From: Methanobacterium sp.
GTDB taxonomy: Archaea; Methanobacteriota; Methanobacteria; Methanobacteriales; Methanobacteriaceae
Direction: 5' to 3'
DNA: 12,490 bases
Assembly (NCBI GenBank): GCA_019084405.1
Contig: JAHRFX010000004.1
Span: forward strand, 1 to 12,490
Below are positions 6,995 to 12,490 of the stretch, piece after piece. The position numbers and the translations under genes were made by a program. A model generated the notes under the pieces. It was given only the letters and a program-made list of their open reading frames with translations. It was not told the origin of the DNA and ran no database searches. Position 1 is the first letter of the stretch; every line of letters begins with the position of its first letter.

Positions 6995-8131
6995 ATGAAA
7001 CTTCTGGCTCTTTTTAAAAAAGAAGCAAAGGATATCCTTTCCAATAAAATTTATCTATTGGTGGTATTTGTTCAGCTTTTAATAATTTTAGGCGCTTATG
7101 GATTGGCAATTACCAGTTCCGTGGTAACTGATCCAGAGCTTTTAGATGAATGGGGTGGTTCGGCAACCATTAAAGTGGGGCTACCTCAAAATCTGCAGGG
7201 ATCTCCTTTAGAAGAAAGCCTGAAAAATCAAGATTTGACCCTGATGTATTTTCCTGATGTGGAAACTGGCCTAAAAGAGGTCGGGAGAGAAGTGGTGGCT
7301 CTGGTTTATATATCCAATGAAGAGGGAGATATAGGGCTTCAAATTGATAACACCAACGTATTTTACCCTGTTGCCCGGGATAAAATCAATACAGCACTGG
7401 ACTATTATCAGTTAGAAGAAATACTTTCCAGTAGAAGATTGAGCACCGAAGAAATAAATATCATCCAGAATCCACTGGATATCAATGAAATTAAGATAAA
7501 TAAGGAATCTGCCTCTCCTTTAGCTCTGGATAGTTCTTACTTTGTGGAAATAATGTACGGGTTCATAGTACCATTTATATTACTTTTGCCCTTTTTCCTG
7601 GCCAGTAATATAGTTACAGATAGTGTGGTAGGTGAAAAGGAAAGAAAAACATTTGAAGTGCTATTAATGACCCCTCTTTCTGGACCCATGGTAATTGCAG
7701 GTAAAATACTCCCCATACTATTATTTTCTCTTATTCAAAGCGGGGCCTGGATTATGCTGCTGTATTTTCTGCAGGTGCCTGTTTATAATCCTTTGCTACT
7801 GATGGTTCTTTTATTTTTTGTAGGTCTGGGCTTTATTGGTATGGGGGTGTTAATATCCATGCTGGTGGATTCTACCAAAGAAGCAAATTCTGCAGTTACC
7901 CTTTTATTATTTTTTGCCACATTCGTATTGTTTTTGCCTCTTTTTATGAATATTCCTGCATTATCTGGTATTTTAAACACCATTCCAACGGTTATTATTG
8001 TTCGGATGTCCTCTGGACCTTACCTGAATCCTCTCTGGATATTAGAATTTTTGCCATCTGTTTTTGTTTCCCTGGCAATATTTGCGCTTTCCATCTTCTA
8101 CTTTAAACAAGAAGGGGCTATAAGGCTTTAA
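6995..8131 (+). CDS. ABC-2 family permease subunit 2
   Basis: This 378-aa paralogue of the preceding permease has the same plan: N-terminal helix (about 19-42), extracytoplasmic domain (about 45-183), then five or six helices from residue 187 to 371. The coupling segment DSVVGEKERKTFEVLLMTPLS (about 209-229) matches its partner closely, showing that the two arose by duplication. It begins 20 bases after the first permease, with a GAGTGA ribosome site just before the ATG. The two permeases differ most in their extracytoplasmic domains, which fits a heterodimeric exporter. It ends 12 bases before the convergent kinase-like gene, so transcripts from both sides may overlap. Confidence 0.92.
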   Translation: MKLLALFKKEAKDILSNKIYLLVVFVQLLIILGAYGLAITSSVVTDPELLDEWGGSATIKVGLPQNLQGSPLEESLKNQDLTLMYFPDVETGLKEVGREVVALVYISNEEGDIGLQIDNTNVFYPVARDKINTALDYYQLEEILSSRRLSTEEINIIQNPLDINEIKINKESASPLALDSSYFVEIMYGFIVPFILLLPFFLASNIVTDSVVGEKERKTFEVLLMTPLSGPMVIAGKILPILLFSLIQSGAWIMLLYFLQVPVYNPLLLMVLLFFVGLGFIGMGVLISMLVDSTKEANSAVTLLLFFATFVLFLPLFMNIPALSGILNTIPTVIIVRMSSGPYLNPLWILEFLPSVFVSLAIFALSIFYFKQEGAIRL

Positions 8132-8143
8132 ATAGTCATTTAA

Positions 8144-8719
8144 TTAGAAAAATAAATAGATCAACAGTGTTATTACCGTTCCACTGACCACGGGTATGGC
8201 TATATTATCATCCAGAGGACTGTATGCCTCAGTGATGGTTCCAGCCAGTGCTCCCATGAAAGCCGCTGCCAGGGGAACTTGAGTACCGGCCCCTATAAAA
8301 CTTACCAGAAAAAAGCTAAAACTCCCCTGCCAACTTTTTTGTAAGTGGTGAGGTAGTTTATTTTTTCCAATTTTTTTCCCTACCAGGGTGGAAGTAGCAT
8401 CTCCTAAAACCAGTATAATTATGACTGCATTGGCTATGGTCATATTAAAACCAAAAAAAGCCAGGGTTAGAGTCAAGCCTAAGAAAAAATAAATAAATCC
8501 TTTTTCATTTTCATCCCGCCGGTAGCTTCTTAAAACTTTAGAAAAAAAAGGGATGTAATATTTTTTATCAATTTGGAATATCAGTTCTCCAGCCAGCATA
8601 GCCATCAGGGGTAATATAATCAAATAGGGTAAAGAGAGGTAGTTTCCCAGAAAAATAAATAAAATACCGGATGCATGTATAAGCTGCCGTATTACCTCTC
8701 TTTTATACACTACAGACAC
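8144..8719 (-). CDS. Dolichol/polyprenol kinase-like membrane protein
   Basis: This 191-aa integral membrane protein resembles the SEC59/phytol-kinase family, whose members use CTP to phosphorylate isoprenoid alcohols. Visible family motifs are the N-terminal REVIRQLIHASG (8-19), LVLGDATSTLVGKKIG (103-118), KSWQGSFSFF (128-137) and TEAYSPLDDNIAIPVVSG (163-180). About six hydrophobic helices fill the rest. In archaea such a kinase could recycle dolichol for protein glycosylation or phosphorylate geranylgeraniol for lipids; which one is not decided by sequence. The start is GTG 8719, 13 bases after the purL stop; an in-frame GTG at 8710 is the alternative. It is very likely co-transcribed with purL, though no functional link is evident. 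Confidence 0.85.
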   Translation of the reverse strand: MSVVYKREVIRQLIHASGILFIFLGNYLSLPYLIILPLMAMLAGELIFQIDKKYYIPFFSKVLRSYRRDENEKGFIYFFLGLTLTLAFFGFNMTIANAVIIILVLGDATSTLVGKKIGKNKLPHHLQKSWQGSFSFFLVSFIGAGTQVPLAAAFMGALAGTITEAYSPLDDNIAIPVVSGTVITLLIYLFF

Positions 8720-8732
8720 CAGGTTTTAGTAT

Positions 8733-10883
8733 TTATGCCATGAATTCTTCTATTACCCCATGGTATGCCCTTTGGAGTTTATCAAGATCTAAATCAAGGA
8801 GATTTTTTATCACCAATTTATCACCTTTTACTTCTCCCACCACACTTGCAGGGGCTTTGATTTTATCCAGAACTTCTTCTACTTTATCAGGAGTAACGGT
8901 AATAATATACCGACCATGGGATTCAGCTAAGAGTGTTTCAAATTCATTAGTATTGGTTCCAGGGGCCTTATTTAAATCCACTTCGGCACCTATTCCTGAT
9001 TTTAAAGCCATTTCAGAAAGAGCTATGCCTATGCCTCCCGCTGAAGAGTCATGGATGGCAGTAATAGCCGAGGCCAGATTACTATTTAAGAGTTCCAGTA
9101 TGCTTTCAGCGGATTTTAATTCCTCATCCATCCTTATTCTGGGAGCATCGCCATGTACCAGTTGATGTACCTCCCGGTAGTATTCCGAACCATCCAGTTC
9201 CGGATAGGTGTTTCCCAGGACAATGATTTTATCCCCTTCATTTTTGAATTCCATGGTCCTGATGTGAGGTATTTCTACCACCCCTACCACTCCTACCACC
9301 GGAGAAGGATTTACAGTTACTCCTTCTGTTTCATTATAGAAACTAACATTCCCACTTATAACCGGAGTATTGAATTTCCGGGCCAGATCTGCCATACCCT
9401 GCACACACTGAGAAAACTGCCAGAAAACCTCTGGTTTTTCCGGGTTTCCAAAATTAAGACAATCAACTACACAAATAGGAGTAGCGCCCATGGAAACCAC
9501 ATTTCTTAATGCTTCAGCCAAAGAACCAGCCCCTCCATGGTAAGGATCCAATTTAGTGTGAATACTATTACAATCCACACTTAAAGCCACAGCAGTTTCT
9601 TCATCTACCCGTAATACTGCTGCATCGTCTCCCGGTTTTACTATGGTCCTGATTTGAACTTCATGGTCATACTGCCGGTAAACCCATCTTTTACTGGCAA
9701 TGTTCTGGGAGGATAGAATTTTTAATAGTGCTTCTTCTGCCGGAGGATGTTCTACTTCTATTTTTCCATGATTTTTTTCTATTTCCCGGGATTCTCTTTC
9801 CACCACCGGAGGATCAGCCAGTAGATGAGCCGGTAAATCTGCTATTATTTCCTCTGCGTCTTTTACTATCATTCGACCGCTAGCAGTTACCTCCCCAATC
9901 ACCGCCGCTGGTAATTCATATTTGTCACATATTTCCATGACTGCTTCTACCTGGGCAGGTTTAATTACAAAAACCATCCTTTCCTGTGATTCAGATAACA
10001 TTATCTCATAGGGAGTCATACCTTCTTCTCTAAGGGGTATGGCACCTAAATCCACCTGAGCCCCGTTGTCACACTTGGCTGCCAATTCTGATATGCAGCA
10101 GGTTAAACCCCCTCCGCCTAAATCCTTAACTCCTGATACGGGAATTTGTTCCATTATTTCCAGACTGGCTTCCAGAACCATTTTTTTGGTAAAGGGGTCT
10201 CCAATTTGGACCGCTGGACGATCTTCAATTTCAGAAGAAGTGGTAAGTTCTTCACTGGCAAAGGTAACCCCATGAATACCATCTCTTCCGGTCCTGCCCC
10301 CCATGAGCAGGAATAAATCACCTACATCCGGGGCTATTCCTCGCACAATATCTTTTTTAGCAACCAGACCTGCGCACATTACATTTACCAGTGGATTTAA
10401 CTGGAAATTATCATCAAATTCAACTTCTCCACCCACAGTAGGTATTCCTACCCGGTTTCCATAATCTGATATCCCCTTAACCACGTGTTCAAACAGGTAA
10501 CGTGATTTCTGGTCTTCCAGATATCCAAAACGTAGAGAGTCTAAAAGCGCAATAGGCATGGCCCCCATAGAAATTATGTCCCTTAAAATACCCCCTATAC
10601 CTGTTCCCGCCCCCCCATAGGGTTCTATAGCTGAAGGGTGATTGTGGCTTTCAATTCCCACTGCCAGTGCCAGTTCATCAGTTATTTCTACCAGCCCTGC
10701 ATCATCTCCTGGTCCCAAAATAATTTTTTCTCCTTCTGTGGGGAAAAGTCCCAGTACAGGACGGCTGCTTTTATAAGAACAGTGTTCCGAGAACATTATA
10801 TCCAGCATGCCGTATTCCAGGGAGTTAGGTTCCCTTCCCAATTCTTTTTTTATATATTTCTCTTCCGACTCTGTTAAAACCAT
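8733..10883 (-). CDS. purL: Phosphoribosylformylglycinamidine synthase subunit PurL
   Basis: This 716-aa protein catalyses the ATP-dependent conversion of FGAR to FGAM in purine synthesis. It is the short PurL form, which works with separate PurS and PurQ (glutaminase); neither is in this window. Motifs include the active-site SEHCSYKSS (32-40, His34), GPGDDAG (57-63), ESHNHPS (78-84) and GAGTGIGGILRDIISMGA (91-108), and in the second half the duplicated set GDDAAVL, HGGAGSLAEALRNVVSMGA and DCLNFGNPEKPE. This internal duplication is typical of the AIRS/PurM superfamily. AAGGGGTG (complement of 10889-10896) before the ATG supports the start. Length and motifs are complete. The polyprenol-kinase-like gene follows directly. 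Confidence 0.97.
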   Translation of the reverse strand: MVLTESEEKYIKKELGREPNSLEYGMLDIMFSEHCSYKSSRPVLGLFPTEGEKIILGPGDDAGLVEITDELALAVGIESHNHPSAIEPYGGAGTGIGGILRDIISMGAMPIALLDSLRFGYLEDQKSRYLFEHVVKGISDYGNRVGIPTVGGEVEFDDNFQLNPLVNVMCAGLVAKKDIVRGIAPDVGDLFLLMGGRTGRDGIHGVTFASEELTTSSEIEDRPAVQIGDPFTKKMVLEASLEIMEQIPVSGVKDLGGGGLTCCISELAAKCDNGAQVDLGAIPLREEGMTPYEIMLSESQERMVFVIKPAQVEAVMEICDKYELPAAVIGEVTASGRMIVKDAEEIIADLPAHLLADPPVVERESREIEKNHGKIEVEHPPAEEALLKILSSQNIASKRWVYRQYDHEVQIRTIVKPGDDAAVLRVDEETAVALSVDCNSIHTKLDPYHGGAGSLAEALRNVVSMGATPICVVDCLNFGNPEKPEVFWQFSQCVQGMADLARKFNTPVISGNVSFYNETEGVTVNPSPVVGVVGVVEIPHIRTMEFKNEGDKIIVLGNTYPELDGSEYYREVHQLVHGDAPRIRMDEELKSAESILELLNSNLASAITAIHDSSAGGIGIALSEMALKSGIGAEVDLNKAPGTNTNEFETLLAESHGRYIITVTPDKVEEVLDKIKAPASVVGEVKGDKLVIKNLLDLDLDKLQRAYHGVIEEFMA

Positions 10884-10931
10884 TTTAGCACCCCTTAATA
10901 AGTTTATAATATGAGAAATGAATTTTATGTA
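10884..10931 (-). promoter_or_regulatory. purL upstream control region
   Basis: On the minus strand, a ribosome site AAGGGGTG (10889-10896) precedes the ATG by five bases. A TATA-like ACATAAAAT (complement of about 10922-10930) would start transcription near 10900, leaving a short leader that includes the ribosome site. Another TATA-like sequence at 10903-10911 is too close to the start codon to fit that leader. The insertion sequence begins 35 bases upstream of this region. Confidence 0.35.
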
Positions 10932-10965
10932 TGGGTTTATTTAAATGTAATAATGCTTTATTTAA

Positions 10966-10980
10966 CAGGGTGTCTGATTT
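10966..10980 (+). repeat. Left terminal inverted repeat of the IS
   Basis: CAGGGTGTCTGATTT faces inward at the left end and differs from the right end at one base (A/T at position 12). Confidence 0.85.
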
Positions 10981-10981
10981 G

Positions 10982-11020
10982 GTGTGAAAATTCATGGGTT
11001 ATTTGGGTTTAATTTCACAC
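10982..11020. repeat. Subterminal inverted repeat inside the IS left end
   Basis: GTGTGAAA (10982-10989) and TTTCACAC (11013-11020) are perfect 8-base arms separated by 23 bases, just inside the left terminal repeat and ahead of the transposase. It could be a transposase-binding site or an RNA hairpin that limits transcription entering from outside. The rest of the 11021-11144 leader is AT-rich, with TATA-like sequences near 11071-11080 and 11118-11126. Confidence 0.45.
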
Positions 11021-11144
11021 ATTGATAGTTATTCAAATGCCCCTGATAAAAGTACAGTTAGATATTTTGTATATATTAAAATGGAGCCTTAAGAATCGAA
11101 AGATTTATTAATAATGGGATATAATCATTAATTAGGTGATAAAA

Positions 11145-12197
<1,053 letters not shown>

Positions 12198-12199
<2 letters not shown>

Positions 12200-12212
12200 A
12201 ACAGACACCCTG
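12198..12212 (-). repeat. Right terminal inverted repeat of the IS
   Basis: Read on the minus strand this is CAGGGTGTCTGTTTT, the partner of 10966-10980. The last two bases of the transposase stop codon (12197-12199) lie inside it. Confidence 0.85.
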
Positions 12213-12343
12213 ATAATTAATACTATAAATTAAAGTTTTTAAACGGTTTATATCCTTAAAAAGACGATGAAACCATTTATTAAAAATCATAAAAGATTGA
12301 AAATTATTATTAACAATCAGCAAATGAATGTTATAGAAATTCT

Positions 12344-12490
12344 CTAAAGTTCTTCCTCTGCTTTTTTCTGATAGCTGATATCATGAATTGTTTCAATAGC
12401 ACCAACAAGATCTCCTTCAGTGTTATAAAGTGGAGACGCTTTTTTAAATACGTAAGCTCCTTTTCCACCAAAAAGATTTTCCATAAAAAC
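12344..12490 (-). CDS. C-terminal end of a PAS-domain protein (partial)
   Basis: The frame is open to the window edge and ends at TAG (complement of 12344-12346), giving 48 residues. It contains FKKASPLYNTEGDLVGAIET followed by IHDISYQKKAEEEL, the typical last strands and exit helix (PAC part) of a PAS sensor domain. The protein stops straight after the PAS exit helix; the in-frame sequence past the stop shows no histidine-kinase region and meets another stop after eight codons. So at least this end carries no kinase domain, though upstream domains are outside the window. Such proteins sense redox, small ligands or light in methanogens; the signal is unknown. Bases 12213-12343 between it and the IS are AT-rich, and I see no gene there. 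Confidence 0.8.
   Translation of the reverse strand, partial: VFMENLFGGKGAYVFKKASPLYNTEGDLVGAIETIHDISYQKKAEEEL

Noticed and set aside
8740..9509. Two long plus-strand open frames (8740-9165 and 9153-9509) opposite purL
   Set aside because: They lie fully antisense to a clearly conserved purL, show no family motifs and are rich in Ser and Arg as expected from reverse reading of this gene.

Overview
The window looks like part of an AT-rich methanogenic archaeon, most likely a Methanobacterium-type member of the Methanobacteriales. This is an inference from gene content and style: a DsrE/Tus-like cluster with a 4Fe-4S domain protein, a short-form PurL that needs separate PurS and PurQ, an archaeal polyprenol-kinase-like protein, PAS-domain sensor remnants, GTG/TTG starts, strong GGAGG/GGTGA ribosome sites, and TATA-like boxes instead of bacterial -35/-10 promoters. 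I ran no database search.

Layout. Positions 1-51 are a perfect inverted copy of part of the first gene (282-332), cut by the window edge. Positions 242-2111 (+) hold a compact five-gene cluster: a TusD/DsrE-like protein with candidate relay cysteines, a TusC/DsrF-like protein, a protein with a C-terminal 4Fe-4S domain that is interrupted by an in-frame TAA, a cysteine-free TusB/DsrH-like protein, and a small cysteine-paired zinc-ribbon-like protein. A hairpin plus T-run separates this cluster from a convergent M50 (site-2-type) membrane protease (2143-3300, -). Next comes moeA (3448-4665, -), the molybdopterin molybdotransferase, flanked at both ends by similar palindromes of form GGTAY-N4-RTACC.

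Divergent from moeA is a three-gene ABC-2/NatA-type exporter operon (4838-8131, +): one ATPase and two related permeases. It converges on a minus-strand pair, purL (8733-10883) followed by a polyprenol/dolichol-kinase-like membrane protein (8144-8719).

Upstream of purL sits a complete insertion sequence (10966-12212) with matching terminal inverted repeats and a DDE transposase broken by two single-base frameshifts. The window ends in the C-terminal tail of a PAS-domain protein on the minus strand (12344-12490).

How the genes relate. The DsrE-like cluster probably acts as one unit in sulfur (persulfide) handling, possibly with its own iron-sulfur protein, but its target cannot be read from the sequence. 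MoeA serves molybdenum/tungsten cofactor insertion. The ABC genes form one exporter. PurL acts in purine synthesis. The most notable observations are the 51-bp inverted gene fragment, the stop codon separating an N-terminal domain from an intact 4Fe-4S motif, and the paired palindromes around moeA.
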